Numbered from the stretch's first letter, positions 19,297-28,573 are shown. The stretch is 34,112 bases of DNA from Woeseiaceae bacterium (GCA_030066655.1 JASJBE010000048.1:1-34112), one strand, 5' to 3'. Numbers and translations are program-made. The notes: generated from the letters alone by a model not told the origin.

Positions 19297-19542
19297 ATGT
19301 TTGGTGACCGCCATGATCTGCCGACCGAGTTCCCGGAGCACGCTGCCCTGATCGAGCAGCTGCACGAGAGCAATCAGGACTTCGCCGCCCTGATGGATGA
19401 ATACACAGCCCTCGACGCAGAGATCTACGAAATCGAGGAAAACGGTACCAACGTGACTGACGAGCATGCCGAAGAGCTCAAGTTCAGGCGCGTTGCGCTG
19501 AAAGACAAGCTGTACGCAATACTGCAGGCGAACGCAGCGTAG
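19297..19542 (+). CDS. DUF465 (YdcH-like) small coiled-coil protein
   Basis: This 81-residue soluble protein is highly charged and helical. LPTEFPEHAALIEQLHESNQ, then FAALMDEYTALDAEIYEIEE and a C-terminal RRVALKDKLYAIL match the DUF465/YdcH pattern of a two-helix hairpin. The function is unknown. ACAGGAG lies a few bases before ATG 19297, a good ribosome-binding site. The upstream 200 bases separate it from the divergent EF-G-like gene and must hold both promoters; TATTAT near 19207 is a weak -10 candidate for this gene. Confidence 0.8.
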   Translation: MFGDRHDLPTEFPEHAALIEQLHESNQDFAALMDEYTALDAEIYEIEENGTNVTDEHAEELKFRRVALKDKLYAILQANAA

Positions 19543-19639
19543 CGGACGCCGCCCCCCCGGGGTTTGGTAACGCTGTAAACACCCCCGAACCGAGCTCCTT
19601 CGCCCTGAAGGCCCGGCGACGTCCGACGCACGTCGGTTC

Positions 19640-19654
19640 TCACTGGTAGGATAA
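19640..19654. promoter_or_regulatory. Short palindrome upstream of the alcohol dehydrogenase
   Basis: In the 201-base gap before the PQQ enzyme, GACGAA and TTCGTC flank a 3-base centre (GACGAACAATTCGTC, about 19657-19671 by my count, so treat this position as approximate). Such a compact dyad could be an operator for a dimeric regulator or a small hairpin. There is no further support. Confidence 0.2.
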
Positions 19655-19743
19655 GGACGAACAATTCGTCATGCGCCTTGGCATCGTCGTACGGGGGTCG
19701 TCGATGCTGCTCATCGATACGGCGTAAACAGGGGGAGACGAGG

Positions 19744-21888
19744 ATGAAAAAGGCACATCAGTTTTTTGCGTTGGCCGTTCTGGCAGCGACGGCCGGCTGC
19801 GGCGGCGAGTCGCCTGCACCGACTGACGAGGCGATACGCGAAGAAGCAAAAGGCCCGGAAGTCACCGAAGTCGTCGCCGCGCGCATCGTCGCGGCTGACG
19901 ACGAGGCGCAGAACTGGCTGAGCCACGGCCGGACGTATGACGAACAGCGCTTCAGTCCACTCGACGACATCAACCTCGAGTCCGTCGGCGAACTGGGGCT
20001 GGCGTGGTATTTCGACATACCGACCCGGCGCGGCATCGAAGCCACGCCCATCGTCGTCGACGGCCGAATGTATGTGTCGGGCGCCTGGAGCATCGTCTAC
20101 GCGCTCGATGCGGCCACCGGTGAGGAGCTGTGGCGTTACGACCCGGAAGTGCCCAGGTCATGGGCCCAGTACGCCTGCTGCGACGTCGTGAATCGCGGCG
20201 TCGCCGCGTGGGGCGACGCCATCTTTGTCGGCACGCTCGACGGTCACCTCGTGTCACTGGATGCCGCGACGGGCGACGTGAACTGGCGAGTCGATACGAT
20301 CAACAGGAAGCCGCCGTACACGATCACCGGTGCGCCACGCGTCATCAAGGGTCGTGTCATCATCGGCAACGGCGGCGCCGACATGGGCGTGCGCGGCTAC
20401 GTCAGTGCCTACGACGCAGAGACCGGCGAGCTCGACTGGCGCTTCTACACGGTGCCGGGCAACCCGGCGGACGGTTTCGAGAACGAGACGCTCGAAGAGG
20501 CGGCAAAGACCTGGACGGGCGAATGGTGGGCCTACGGCGGAGGCGGCACCGTCTGGGACTCGATGGCCTTCGACCCGGAGCTGGATCTCCTGTACCTGGG
20601 CGTCGGCAACGGGTCGCCGTGGGATCGCGACGTGCGCAGTCCTGACGGGGGCGACAACCTGTTCCTGTCTTCAATTGTCGCGGTGCGACCGGATACCGGC
20701 GAATACGTCTGGCACTACCAGACGACGCCGGGCGACACGTGGGACTTCACGGCGACGCAACACATCATGCTCGCTGATCTCGAGATTGACGGCGAGACGC
20801 GCAAGGTGCTGATGCAGGCGCCGAAGAACGGCTTTTTCTACGTGCTTGATCGAATCAGCGGGGAATTTATCGACGCGGAGCCCTTCGTCACCGTCACATG
20901 GGCGACGGGCATCGACAAGGAGACCGGACGGCCGATCGAGGTGCCGGGCGCTCGCTACGAAGAGCAGCCTTTCCTGATGATGCCGACCGGCTTCGGCGGC
21001 CATAACTGGCACTCGATGGCCTACAGCCGGAACACCGGCCTCGTCTACATTCCGGCGCAGGACCTGCCCGCCATCTATGCGAAAGAAGCGGACTTCGAGT
21101 TCACGCCGGGATTCTGGAATGGCGGAACCGAGTTCGAAGGCCTGCACCTGCCGGACGACCCGGCCGTCGTCGGCGAAATTCTCGCATCCATGTCGGGGCG
21201 CATCGTCGCGTGGGACCCGGTCGAGCAGCGTGAAGCCTGGCGCTATCCGCACGCCGGTATATGGAACGGCGGCATGCTGGCCACCGCTGGCGATCTCGTC
21301 TTCCAGGGCAGCCTGATCGGCGAGTTCGCCGCCTACAACGCCGGAAATGGCGAACGCGTGTGGCAGTACCCGGTGCAGACCGGGGTTGCCGCGGCACCGG
21401 TGAGTTACGCGGTCGATGGCGAACAACACGTCGCGATCGCTGCCGGCTTCGGCGCGCTCGTACCGATGTTCGGCGGCAAGCCACTGGCCGCCGCTAACTT
21501 CAAGAACTACAGCCGCGTTCTCGCGTTCAAGATCGGTGGTGAAGCCAGCCTGCCGACGGTCGAAGTCACGGCGAAGGCGCCGGTGCCGGAGCCGCCGGCC
21601 AGCGACGGAGATGCCGCCATGATTGCGCTCGGCAAGGACAAGTACTACGAACGATGCGTTGTTTGCCACGGTGCGGACGTCGCCAGCGGCGGCGTCGTGC
21701 CCGATTTGCGTTATTCATCGCACGCTACGTTCGCCGCGTGGGATGGCATCGTGCTCGGCGGTGCCTACAGGGACCGGGGCATGCCGGCCTTCGGCGGCAT
21801 ATTCTCGAAAGACGATGCCGATGCCGTGAAGGCCTTCGTCATCCAGGAAGCCAGGAAGGCTTACGAGCAACAATCGATGCTTGAATGA
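19744..21888 (+). CDS. Quinohaemoprotein (PQQ, haem c) alcohol dehydrogenase, lipoprotein
   Basis: This 714-residue periplasmic enzyme oxidises alcohols with pyrroloquinoline quinone and passes electrons through a fused cytochrome c. The signal peptide ends in a lipobox-like TAGC (Cys19). The eight-bladed propeller has the vicinal Cys145-Cys146 (YACCDVV), many W-motifs such as DAATGEELW, and TTPGDTWDFTATQ with catalytic Asp334. The residue two after that Asp is Thr336, where lanthanide enzymes have Asp, so calcium dependence is expected. The C-terminal domain has C638VVCH642 and a likely axial Met680 (RGMPAFGG). I chose ATG 19744 because it starts the signal peptide and has GGGGGAGACGAGG before it. 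No PQQ-synthesis gene is nearby. Confidence 0.9.
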   Translation: MKKAHQFFALAVLAATAGCGGESPAPTDEAIREEAKGPEVTEVVAARIVAADDEAQNWLSHGRTYDEQRFSPLDDINLESVGELGLAWYFDIPTRRGIEATPIVVDGRMYVSGAWSIVYALDAATGEELWRYDPEVPRSWAQYACCDVVNRGVAAWGDAIFVGTLDGHLVSLDAATGDVNWRVDTINRKPPYTITGAPRVIKGRVIIGNGGADMGVRGYVSAYDAETGELDWRFYTVPGNPADGFENETLEEAAKTWTGEWWAYGGGGTVWDSMAFDPELDLLYLGVGNGSPWDRDVRSPDGGDNLFLSSIVAVRPDTGEYVWHYQTTPGDTWDFTATQHIMLADLEIDGETRKVLMQAPKNGFFYVLDRISGEFIDAEPFVTVTWATGIDKETGRPIEVPGARYEEQPFLMMPTGFGGHNWHSMAYSRNTGLVYIPAQDLPAIYAKEADFEFTPGFWNGGTEFEGLHLPDDPAVVGEILASMSGRIVAWDPVEQREAWRYPHAGIWNGGMLATAGDLVFQGSLIGEFAAYNAGNGERVWQYPVQTGVAAAPVSYAVDGEQHVAIAAGFGALVPMFGGKPLAAANFKNYSRVLAFKIGGEASLPTVEVTAKAPVPEPPASDGDAAMIALGKDKYYERCVVCHGADVASGGVVPDLRYSSHATFAAWDGIVLGGAYRDRGMPAFGGIFSKDDADAVKAFVIQEARKAYEQQSMLE

Positions 21889-21952
21889 CGCCATCGCGGG
21901 CCGGCTCTGTCCGCAACGGCTGTGTTCGCGAAGTCCGCGAGACCTGCGTCGA

Positions 21953-23314
21953 TCAGGCCGCTGCCTTCTTTTTCGCAGGGCGTCGTCGCGCCGCCTCTGT
22001 ATTCAGCAGTGGCGTCGTGTATTCGCGTAACAGCTTTCTCCACGGACCGGTCGCGCGCAGCGCTCCGAGGTTGCCGAACAGGCCACCCAGAGTACGATCG
22101 ATGAAGATCATGTCGCGAGGAAATCGAACGTCGCTGGCCTCGTGCCAGTTCGCCATGCCGAGATCGTAGATGGCCTTGTAGAACGCGCCGTCGTCGCCAA
22201 AGGTATAGGGTGGTGACGCTCGCACAATGTCCTGCATCAGGTCGACGTAGGGATCCGTCGTTTCCCGCGAGATCGAGGCGCCGCCCTCCTTGTACACGCC
22301 CAGCTCCTGCAGCAGCGCCGGGAACGCCGTCTTCTTCCGCTTCAACAACGCATCGATCAGGCGCGCGTAGCCGGACGCGATGCGTTCGGGCACGTGCTTG
22401 ATACAACCGTAGTCATAAACGACGACCGAGCCGTCCTCGCGAAAGGCGAAGTTCGCGAAGTTGGGGTCTGCATGCAGGAATCGATGCTGGAAGAGTCCGC
22501 GCATCGTGAATTCGAACAGCGTAGTACCCCACCGGTCTTTGAGCTCCTGGGCGTAATCATCCGACATTGCCTCGGAGGGTGGGATCGCTTCGACGAACTG
22601 CATCGTCAGCACGCGTTGCGTCGTACCCTCCTCGATCACCTCGGGAACGATGATCGTCGGAAGGTCCGCATACATCTGCGCCGCACGCCGGAGGCTCTCG
22701 GCCTCCTGGTCGTAGTCGAGCTCCTCCACGAGGCGCTCCCGGACTTCCTTCCAGATCGGCTCGAAGTCGATGTCGGTGAACAGCGCGACCAGGTTGCCCA
22801 GCAGGACCTTCATGTTGGTTAAGTCCGCCTTCACCATCCGGTCCGCGTCCGGATACTGGATCTTGACGGCGACTTCGCGGCCGTCACGCAGGATGCCGCG
22901 ATGCACCTGGCCGATGGACGCCGACGCGAAGGCCTCGGGCTCGATGTACTCGAACAGCTCGTCGAAATTCGCAAGCTCGCGCTTGAGCTGTGCTTCCATG
23001 CGCTTGTAGGGCACACTCGGTGCGTCGTTCTGAAGCACGCTGAGTACCGCTGCGACCTCCTTCGGCAACATCCCTTCGTGCAGGCTGAGCATCTGACCGA
23101 CTTTCATCGCCGCACCCTTCATCTCGCCGAGCGTACTGGCAATACGGGCGGCGTTCCGGACCATGTTCTCGGCCTTCTTGAGGCGCTTGGTCGGGCCGTC
23201 GCGCAGCAGGCCGGCCGCCTGACCGGTGATCATCGATACGCCGACGCGCCCGACCAGCCCGCCCATCCTGGCGAAGCGGCCCAGCGTCGACGTGTTGAGC
23301 TGATCCCGGCTCAT
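21953..23314 (-). CDS. ABC1/UbiB-like protein kinase family (AarF-type)
   Basis: This 453-residue protein belongs to the atypical ABC1 kinase family, which supports quinone or isoprenoid-lipid metabolism in other bacteria. The family-defining KxGQ is at 71-74 (MKVGQMLSLHEG). Further motifs are ASASIGQVHRG, VAVKIQYPD with the ATP-binding Lys, EELDYDQEA, FLHADPNFANF and VVYDYG, which replaces the usual DFG with DYG. The C-terminus is a basic tail (RRRPAKKKAAA). No membrane span was evident. The start at 23314 overlaps the stop of the upstream HAD gene by ATGA, so the two are translationally coupled. Confidence 0.88.
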   Translation of the reverse strand: MSRDQLNTSTLGRFARMGGLVGRVGVSMITGQAAGLLRDGPTKRLKKAENMVRNAARIASTLGEMKGAAMKVGQMLSLHEGMLPKEVAAVLSVLQNDAPSVPYKRMEAQLKRELANFDELFEYIEPEAFASASIGQVHRGILRDGREVAVKIQYPDADRMVKADLTNMKVLLGNLVALFTDIDFEPIWKEVRERLVEELDYDQEAESLRRAAQMYADLPTIIVPEVIEEGTTQRVLTMQFVEAIPPSEAMSDDYAQELKDRWGTTLFEFTMRGLFQHRFLHADPNFANFAFREDGSVVVYDYGCIKHVPERIASGYARLIDALLKRKKTAFPALLQELGVYKEGGASISRETTDPYVDLMQDIVRASPPYTFGDDGAFYKAIYDLGMANWHEASDVRFPRDMIFIDRTLGGLFGNLGALRATGPWRKLLREYTTPLLNTEAARRRPAKKKAAA

Positions 23315-24150
23315 GTTCGAGCCTGCGCTTCCAGATCGAATCGTTCACGAAGGAAGTGGGCAATACCGTCCTCGTCATGATGGCCGATGACGGCGGTTGC
23401 GGCCGACTTGATCTTGTCTTTTGCGTTGCCGGGCGCGTAGGCCTCGTCGGCCGCCTCGAACATGCTGAGATCGTTGTCGCTGTCGCCAAAGCAGATGACA
23501 CGCTCGAAGCCGAGCAACGCTTTCATAGACTCGATCGCGCCCCCTTTGCTGGCATTGCTGTGATGCACGTCAAGCCATCGCCAGTCTTCACCTTCGAGCG
23601 CAATGCCGGAGTAAGCGACAAGATGCTGCTCGTCGTCCACGCGCCGAAGCACGGCTTTGATGGCGTCGCTCGAGCCGATCGCGTTGACGTGCGTGACGAC
23701 GGCGTCGCTCGGCAGTTCGTGCAGCGACCGAATCCTCTTGTGTTCATCGAGACTGATGCTGTCCACGAGCTGGCGTTCAACCTCCGAGACCAGCGGCGGA
23801 TGATAGACCGTGCTCTCCTGATCGTCGTCCATGGTGAAGACAAACGGCGTGAGACGCTGGTCAACGCAGGCCGCGACGACATTGTCGAGTTCACAAGGCG
23901 AGAGCGTAGCGCCGTTCGAATATTGCCCGGACTCCGGGTCCCAGATCATCACGCCGTTCTTGTAAGCCTGCGGCAGCGGGAAGTGGTGGCCGTCCAGGAT
24001 CCGGCGCGCGCCGTGCAAGGTTCGGCCGGTCGCAACGGTGTAGGCGATGTCTTTCTCGCTCAGCAGGCGCAGCGTTTCGCTCGTGAAATCAGAGATTTCG
24101 GACTTGCGATTCAGCAGCGTACCGTCGAGATCAAACACGACGAGCTCCAT
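23311..24150 (-). CDS. Cof-type HAD-superfamily phosphatase
   Basis: This 279-residue phosphatase is of the Cof/IIB type. Motif I is VVFDLDGTLL with nucleophile Asp6 and Asp8. Motif II is VATGR. The conserved Lys lies in HHSNASKGGAIESM, and motif IV is CFGDSDNDLSMFEAA. The cap domain lies between about residues 80 and 190. Likely substrates are sugar phosphates or other small phosphoesters. I chose ATG 24150 because AAGGAG precedes it; the upstream extension to 24207 lacks a ribosome-binding site. The gene couples to the ABC1-family gene downstream. Confidence 0.9.
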   Translation of the reverse strand: MELVVFDLDGTLLNRKSEISDFTSETLRLLSEKDIAYTVATGRTLHGARRILDGHHFPLPQAYKNGVMIWDPESGQYSNGATLSPCELDNVVAACVDQRLTPFVFTMDDDQESTVYHPPLVSEVERQLVDSISLDEHKRIRSLHELPSDAVVTHVNAIGSSDAIKAVLRRVDDEQHLVAYSGIALEGEDWRWLDVHHSNASKGGAIESMKALLGFERVICFGDSDNDLSMFEAADEAYAPGNAKDKIKSAATAVIGHHDEDGIAHFLRERFDLEAQART

Positions 24151-24297
24151 CTCGGGGACTCCTTCAGATCGGAGAAACAGTCTGATCACTGCCCGCAGGC
24201 GGCACAAGCACCGCCGCGTAAATTCTTGTAACAGTCTGTACTTGCGCAGGAAGTCGGTTCGCCTCCGAGACTCCGGCGATGGGCGCGGGGCCCAGTC

Positions 24298-24316
24298 GGC
24301 TTGCCGTGTGCAAGCC
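24298..24316 (-). terminator. Hairpin after the unknown 168-residue gene
   Basis: GGCTTGC (24298-24304) and GCAAGCC (24310-24316) form a perfect 7-bp stem with a 5-base loop. It lies just past the stop of the minus-strand gene at 24326. A T-run is present on the plus-strand side only, so it is a weak terminator candidate. Confidence 0.3.
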
Positions 24317-24325
24317 CGCGGTGTT

Positions 24326-24832
24326 TTAGTGCCTGAGCCGCCTCGCCGCCGCCTGCAGCAGGGCCCGGGAATAGAGACGGTGGAAGCCCAACAGGGCCCG
24401 GTAGGTCCATTTCATCTTCCTGGCCGAGGATTCGTCCTCGTCGAGCATGACTGCGGACCCGAAGTACAGGCGAGTGCCGTTCTCATCGGACCCCAGCATG
24501 AACCAGGAGCACGTCTGCTGCCTGAAATCCATCATCACCAGCTGATCGTCACTGCGACGGTATTCCTTCCAGGCGGCGAAACTGTCGGTTTCGTTGCGCG
24601 ACAGCCGGCGCGCCTGTTCGTCCGACGACGGTCGGGAAATCAGCCACTTCAATATCAGGCGTTCCAACCTGAACAGGCGAGTCGTGTAGAACGTCTCGAC
24701 GTAGGTCGGAAACGTGACCGTGTTTTCGATCCGGGCGACGAAGCAGTCCGTGTATTCACCGCGATCCGTGAATTCCTGCAACAGGGCGCCGCCGGGCAAC
24801 GCCGTTTCTTCGACGAGTGAGAACAGCCTCAT
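24326..24832 (-). CDS. Conserved protein of unknown function
   Basis: This protein of 168 residues has no signal peptide or membrane span. Recognisable segments are YTDCFVARIENTVTFPTYVE, TTRLFRLERLILKWLISRPS and TRLYFGSAVM, ending in GFHRLYSRALLQAAA. This pattern recurs in conserved uncharacterised proteobacterial proteins with a possible START/SRPBCC-like sandwich, but I cannot name a family. I chose ATG 24832 because AGGA lies 7-8 bases upstream. A very short ATG TCG TCA TGA frame directly before it overlaps the start (ATGA). The gene lies alone between the kinase and the HAD/ABC1 pair, all on the same strand. Confidence 0.6.
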   Translation of the reverse strand: MRLFSLVEETALPGGALLQEFTDRGEYTDCFVARIENTVTFPTYVETFYTTRLFRLERLILKWLISRPSSDEQARRLSRNETDSFAAWKEYRRSDDQLVMMDFRQQTCSWFMLGSDENGTRLYFGSAVMLDEDESSARKMKWTYRALLGFHRLYSRALLQAAARRLRH

Positions 24833-24997
24833 GACGACATCCTGTGCACAGCCCCGATGCGGCAAACAGCAAAAACGATGATCCGTGAGAGTGTACGCCG
24901 CTTGCTCGCATCGCCAGCTCCGAGTCGAGGACGGCCGGCCCCTCGATTCACCAATGACAGCGAGTCTTCTACGAGAGACACCAGGAACACCCCGACC

Positions 24998-27691
24998 TCA
25001 ACGTAAAACGTCCGAGTCTGCAGAGAGCGCCTCGTAACGCGCCAGCGCTTCGGCCGCGCGCCGTGATCTGCGATTAGCTGTGTCATCCAGCACCATGAGC
25101 GCCTCTCTTAGCAATGGCTCCGCCTCCTCAAACCGTCCGAGTCGCGAAAGTGCGTCGGCATATTCGACCTGGGTGGCGGCGACCAGCATATGTTCCCGAG
25201 GATAATCCTTGAGCCGGATCCTGAGGGCTGTTTCGAGCAGCTCGAGTCCCTGCTCCGCGCGACCCGATGTGTTCAAGACGGCCCCGAGCTCGGTAAGCGC
25301 CGACGCAATGTACTGATGGTCGTCGTCGAGAACCTGGTCGAAGACCTGTAGTGCCTCCCTTAGCTCCTGCTCGGCATCGCGTAGCGCGGAATTGTCATGT
25401 AACAGCATACCGAGAATGGTCTTGTGCAGGCCAAGCCGAGGGTGCGTAGTCCCGTGGATCTCTATTCCGAGCTCCAGCGCCTGACGAATCATGCGTTCAG
25501 CCTCGTCGTATTCTCCCTGCATGTGCAAGACCCTGCCCTGATCGACCAGCGCAACCGCCAGCAGGTCGTGCTTGTCACCGAGAATTCGGTGAATGGCATC
25601 GATTGCCGAAGCCAGTGTCTGCTCCGCGGCATCAAGATCTCCCTTGGAACGCTGTAGCACCCCGAGGTTTTGCAGGTAGTAGGCCATGTAGGGATGATCC
25701 GGACCCTGCGACGTGTTGATGATATCGATCGCTTCGAGCAACAACGCCTCTGTCTCATCGAGGTTCCCCCGAACCTGCAGCACCCGCGCCAGGGCTCCGA
25801 CGGCTTCGGCCAGATCGAGGCTGTACTCGTCGCGAATCTGCCTGAATATCGCGATGCTCGAGCGTACAGCGGATTCGGCTTCGTCGAGGTTCCCCGTTGC
25901 CAGGTGGACGTTGGCCAGGTTGAACAGGTTGGTCGCGACCAACGGAGACGTCCCGTCATTGCTGAGCTGGTTGACCGCCAGTGATTTCTTCAGCAGGTCG
26001 GTAGCCCGGCCGTACTGGGCACGCCGTATCAGTACTTCAGCCAGGTCGTTTCTCGCGGCGGCAACCGCGGGATGCGACTCGCCGTAGGTCCTGATCCGGA
26101 GGTCCAGCGCCTGCTCGAGCATGTCTTCGGAGGGTTGATACTCACCGAGGTTGTAATACACACGTCCGATCGTCCCCATCAGTGACGACTGGATCTCGGG
26201 TCGGTCACTCAGATTGTTGCGGATTCGCGTCGCGCCTTCCGCGAGGATCTCTTCCGCGGTCACTTCGACGCCGCGAGCTCGCGACGGATCGTGGGCCATG
26301 AAAATGTCCTCGAGGAACTGGATCACTGCGCGGGCCGTGTCGCGCTCCTCGATAACCGTCCTGTTCTGTACCGACAGCAGCACCGTAAACGTAGCGAGCA
26401 TGGCGACAACGAGCACCGACGCTCCCACGGCGGCGAAGTGTCGTTGCACGAATTTCCCGGTGCGATAACGCCATGAATCGGTTCGTGCGACGATCGGCAT
26501 GGCTCTGAGGTGCAAACCGATGTCATCGGCGATCGCGTTCGCTGATCGATACCGTCGTTCCGGCTCTTTGCGCAGGGTCTTTGATACGATGACATCCAGA
26601 TCACCGCGGAGCTGGCGCTGCAGGCGCTCCAGGCTCGTGCTGCGGTCGGATGCAATTTGCTCGAGCTCTCGAAGCGACGCGGCATCTTTCTTGTCTCGAG
26701 CAGCGGCCTTCTTTCTCGCCAGTTTGCGGCTTGGAGCCGGCGCTGTTTCTTCTGCGATGACGCGTGCCGCCTCAGCCGGCGTGATCCCGTCGGTTTCATA
26801 GGCCCGTAGTCCCGACAACAGGTCGTACAGCAACAGACCGAGACCGTACACGTCGGTAGCCGTCGTGATGTTCTTGCCGCTGATCTGCTCGGGCGCGCCG
26901 TTTGCAGGTGTCATGATGACGGCCCCGTCGCGCGTCAGGCCGGCGGTCGCAGCGCCCTCCGCATCGCTCAACTTGGCGATGCCGAAGTCCAGCAGCTTGG
27001 GCGTACCGTCCTGTGCAACGAGTATGTTGGTCGCTTTGATGTCCCGGTGAATAATCAGGTTCTGGTGCGCGTAGTGGACCGCGCGGCAGATCGTCTGAAA
27101 CAATTGCAGCCGCTGGGTCACATTGAGGCGGTGCAAGTCGCAGTATGTATCGAGTCGAATGCCGTCGATAAACTCCATGACCAGGTACGGCACGCCATCA
27201 TCCGTCGTGCCGCCATCAAAAAGCCGAGCGATGTTCGGGTGGTCCAGGTCAGCCAGAAACTGGCGCTCGTGGCGCAGGCGAAGCTCGGTCTGTGGATCGA
27301 CGAGACGATGACGACCGAGCTTGATCGCGACCTGCTGGTCGAATTGTTCGTCCGCGCGCCGCGCGAGATACACCAGGCCCATACCACCGGAACCGAGCAA
27401 GCGTTCGACCCGATACGGACCGATCATCTGCCCTTTCATCTGTTCCGGCTTTGCCGCGTCGTCGACAAACGCGTCACGTACGGTGTTGACGATCGTTCGC
27501 TCTACTACCGTCTCGACGGTGGCATCTGCCCGCAACAGGTCCCTGACGTATTCAAGCAGCGTGCTGTCGTCGCTGCAGGCTGAGTTGAGGTAGTCGTCCC
27601 GTTGTGCGGGCTCGAGCTCAACGGCACGCGAGAAAATGTCGGCAACCCGACGCCAGCGCTTCGCATCCAGCTCAGATGTCTTTGAGCTCAT
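24998..27691 (-). CDS. Ser/Thr protein kinase with membrane span and C-terminal TPRs
   Basis: This 897-residue kinase has the order: N-terminal helical region (1-90), kinase domain (about 91-400), single membrane span (419-441) and TPR repeats (about 500-880). The Gly-rich loop is GSGGMGLVY (100-108), the ATP Lys is K124 in VAIK, the catalytic loop is IIHRDIKATN (D217), and DFG is at 235-237 with APE at 266-268. All catalytic residues are present. A Lys-rich insert lies at about 322-337. The TPRs lie on the far side of the membrane, probably as periplasmic protein-binding repeats. The start overlaps the ECF sigma stop by 20 bases, so the two are co-expressed. Confidence 0.88.
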   Translation of the reverse strand: MSSKTSELDAKRWRRVADIFSRAVELEPAQRDDYLNSACSDDSTLLEYVRDLLRADATVETVVERTIVNTVRDAFVDDAAKPEQMKGQMIGPYRVERLLGSGGMGLVYLARRADEQFDQQVAIKLGRHRLVDPQTELRLRHERQFLADLDHPNIARLFDGGTTDDGVPYLVMEFIDGIRLDTYCDLHRLNVTQRLQLFQTICRAVHYAHQNLIIHRDIKATNILVAQDGTPKLLDFGIAKLSDAEGAATAGLTRDGAVIMTPANGAPEQISGKNITTATDVYGLGLLLYDLLSGLRAYETDGITPAEAARVIAEETAPAPSRKLARKKAAARDKKDAASLRELEQIASDRSTSLERLQRQLRGDLDVIVSKTLRKEPERRYRSANAIADDIGLHLRAMPIVARTDSWRYRTGKFVQRHFAAVGASVLVVAMLATFTVLLSVQNRTVIEERDTARAVIQFLEDIFMAHDPSRARGVEVTAEEILAEGATRIRNNLSDRPEIQSSLMGTIGRVYYNLGEYQPSEDMLEQALDLRIRTYGESHPAVAAARNDLAEVLIRRAQYGRATDLLKKSLAVNQLSNDGTSPLVATNLFNLANVHLATGNLDEAESAVRSSIAIFRQIRDEYSLDLAEAVGALARVLQVRGNLDETEALLLEAIDIINTSQGPDHPYMAYYLQNLGVLQRSKGDLDAAEQTLASAIDAIHRILGDKHDLLAVALVDQGRVLHMQGEYDEAERMIRQALELGIEIHGTTHPRLGLHKTILGMLLHDNSALRDAEQELREALQVFDQVLDDDHQYIASALTELGAVLNTSGRAEQGLELLETALRIRLKDYPREHMLVAATQVEYADALSRLGRFEEAEPLLREALMVLDDTANRRSRRAAEALARYEALSADSDVLR

Positions 27692-28229
27692 TGGCCAGCC
27701 ACGCTTTCGCGAATCGAAGGTCCCTGTCGACCGTTGCTGTCGAAATGCCCAGCGCCTCTGATGTTTCTTCGAACGTCATGCCGCCGAAATAGTGCAGGAC
27801 CAGCACGTCGCACCGGCGAGCATCGACCCGTTCCAGCCTGCAGAGCGCGTCGTCGATATCCACGATGTCCGTTGCGCCACCATCGGCAACGAAGTCTTCC
27901 TGCAGGGTAACGGGCGACAGGCCGCCGCCGCGCTTCTGACTGCGCCGCGCGCGGCCGTAGTCGGCAAGGATGCGACGCATGGTTCGCGCTGCGACGGACA
28001 AAAAATGTGCACGGTTCTGGAGGTCGAGCTCCGCCTCGGACAATCGCATAAACGCCTCATTGACCAGCGCGGTTGCCTGGAGCGTGTGCCCCGACCGTTC
28101 CGATTGCAGGTGCCGGGCAGCGATGCGTCGGAGTTCGTCGTAGACCAGCGGTGTGAGTTCGTCCAGTGCCCTCTCGTCACCGGCGCACCATGCTTGTAAG
28201 AGTGTCGTGACGGAGGGCGGACTAGTCAT
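27672..28229 (-). CDS. TIGR02999-type ECF sigma factor
   Basis: This 185-residue sigma factor has the pattern of the ECF group often paired with a Ser/Thr kinase. Region 2 shows LLQAWCAGDERALDELTPLV, YDELRRIAARHL, ATALVNEAFMRL and FLSVAARTMRRILADYGRAR. Region 4 shows CDVLVLHYFGGMTFEETSEA and ISTATVDRDLRFAKAWL. There is no typical anti-sigma gene; the overlapping kinase may regulate it by phosphorylation, as proposed for such pairs. ATG 28229 is preferred because it begins the conserved region; the longer frame to 28415 has unrelated sequence. There is no Shine-Dalgarno, but an 11-codon upstream ORF (28261-28226) overlaps the start as ATGA. Confidence 0.88.
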   Translation of the reverse strand: MTSPPSVTTLLQAWCAGDERALDELTPLVYDELRRIAARHLQSERSGHTLQATALVNEAFMRLSEAELDLQNRAHFLSVAARTMRRILADYGRARRSQKRGGGLSPVTLQEDFVADGGATDIVDIDDALCRLERVDARRCDVLVLHYFGGMTFEETSEALGISTATVDRDLRFAKAWLANELKDI

Positions 28230-28261
28230 CGAATGCGTGTCAGTGAAGACCGGGATGCCAT
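28226..28261 (-). promoter_or_regulatory. Eleven-codon upstream ORF overlapping the sigma start
   Basis: On the minus strand ATG at 28261 opens MASRSSLTRIR and stops with TGA at 28228-28226, overlapping the sigma ATG at 28229 (ATGA). The sigma ATG has no Shine-Dalgarno sequence. The mini-ORF itself also lacks a clear one, so this is weaker than the similar cases at 4675 and 30841. Confidence 0.3.
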
Positions 28262-28372
28262 CTTGATAGCAAATCAGCCAATGCACCGCAACGCGGCGCC
28301 CAGGCTGGCAGGCAGCCACGTCTGGAATTAGACTGGCAACGTCTTTGATGTCATTAAATAAGGAGTACCACC

Positions 28373-28573
28373 ATGCCAGAACCCAGCGAACCGCCTCCAC
28401 CGTCAGGAATTGCACTCGCCGCCGCCGCTGGCGGTTTCGGCGGAGCGGTACTCGGTGTCATAGCCGCGACGATGATAATGGGCAACGGCGACAACGACGC
28501 GCAGGTCGGGAATGCGCCCGTCGAGAAACCAGCCACCGAGCTGGTTGCCGCCAGGGCGCACGACGAAGAGTAG
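28373..28573 (+). CDS. Small single-span membrane protein
   Basis: This 66-residue protein has a Pro-rich start, one hydrophobic segment (about residues 13-37, Ala/Gly-rich) and an acidic tail ending HDEE. TAAGGAG with 8-9 bases to ATG 28373 is a strong ribosome-binding site, so it is very likely translated. It is divergent from the ECF sigma and kinase gene pair, 143 bases away, and may be part of that system. I do not recognise a family. Confidence 0.65.
   Translation: MPEPSEPPPPSGIALAAAAGGFGGAVLGVIAATMIMGNGDNDAQVGNAPVEKPATELVAARAHDEE

Noticed and set aside
20671-21669. Minus-strand frame of 332 codons opposite the PQQ dehydrogenase
   Set aside because: The plus strand holds the propeller and haem motifs; the minus frame is a compositional shadow.
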